A stretch of DNA of 41,920 bases, from positions 1 to 41,920 of the forward strand of contig NZ_SDGK01000018.1 in assembly GCF_004521965.1 (NCBI RefSeq). The letters run 5' to 3'. A model generated the notes under the pieces. The model ran no database searches. It saw nothing but the letters and a program-made list of their open reading frames with translations, and had not been told where the DNA came from. Positions within the stretch are counted from its first letter, which is position 1, and each line of letters starts with the position of its first letter. The translations under genes were made by a program, and so were the position numbers. This document shows positions 41,877 through 41,920 of the stretch, piece by piece. This DNA is from Weissella cibaria. GTDB taxonomy: Bacteria > Bacillota > Bacilli > Lactobacillales > Lactobacillaceae.

Positions 41877-41920
41877 CTTTTCTTCATTATATACAGTAAA
41901 GCGCGGGGGCCCCACCGCCC

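Overview
The window looks like chromosome from a low-GC Gram-positive lactic acid bacterium, most likely Weissella or a close Leuconostocaceae relative. This rests on protein-level resemblance (OppA paralogues with a Weissella-like leader, the relQ-ppnK-rluA-mgtE and racE-rdgB-ysnB gene orders, ruvA-ruvB-queA, a KxYKxGKxW signal peptide, an IS30-type element and a T-box leader). No rRNA is present to confirm it. Almost every gene lies on the minus strand. Plus-strand genes are a hypothetical (2105), the IS30 transposase (11287), a broken LysR gene (19218), an AIM24 protein (26882) and a DsbA/SpxH-like protein (32950).

Layout. Bases 1-2104 have no credible gene but hold the most unusual structure in the window: about a dozen pairs of a TCTGRC-type motif, nearly all exactly 21 bp apart within the pair, on both strands, with pairs often a whole number of helical turns from each other. 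An orphan 133-aa protein follows. Then come oppA copy 1 (2833-4458), a six-gene housekeeping operon read leftward (M24 peptidase, unknown, phosphoesterase, YunD-type phosphatase, YutD, YutF-type HAD; 9700 to 4690), a frameshifted cell-surface protein, and an IS30 element (11182-12286).

The middle (12484-25693) is a string of small accessory units: a DUF1801 protein, a CDF metal exporter with an ArsR repressor and a visible operator, an orphan Fic/Doc-like protein, a DUF2075 ATPase, a MarR-GNAT pair with a perfect operator palindrome, a divergent LysR / DUF2255-AKR-CMD-cupin oxidoreductase cluster in which two genes carry frameshifts, oppA copy 2 behind a T-box leader, small hypotheticals, a frameshifted DUF2089-like gene, and an ABC-F ATPase whose Shine-Dalgarno sequence is buried in a hairpin with a competing upstream segment.

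The right part (25694-41920) is more conserved: VOC dioxygenase, AIM24, Bcr/CflA-type exporter, MgtE, RluA, NAD kinase, RelQ, SpxH-like protein, YsnB phosphoesterase, RdgB, MurI, a HAD phosphatase, a small membrane protein, a 478-aa acidic protein of unknown function, tRNA-Gly(UCC), queA, ruvB, ruvA and the deleted remnant of an adenine deaminase at the right edge.

Start codons were moved from the longest open frame wherever a Shine-Dalgarno sequence at normal spacing supported a downstream start. Family names come from motifs read by eye; no database search was possible.
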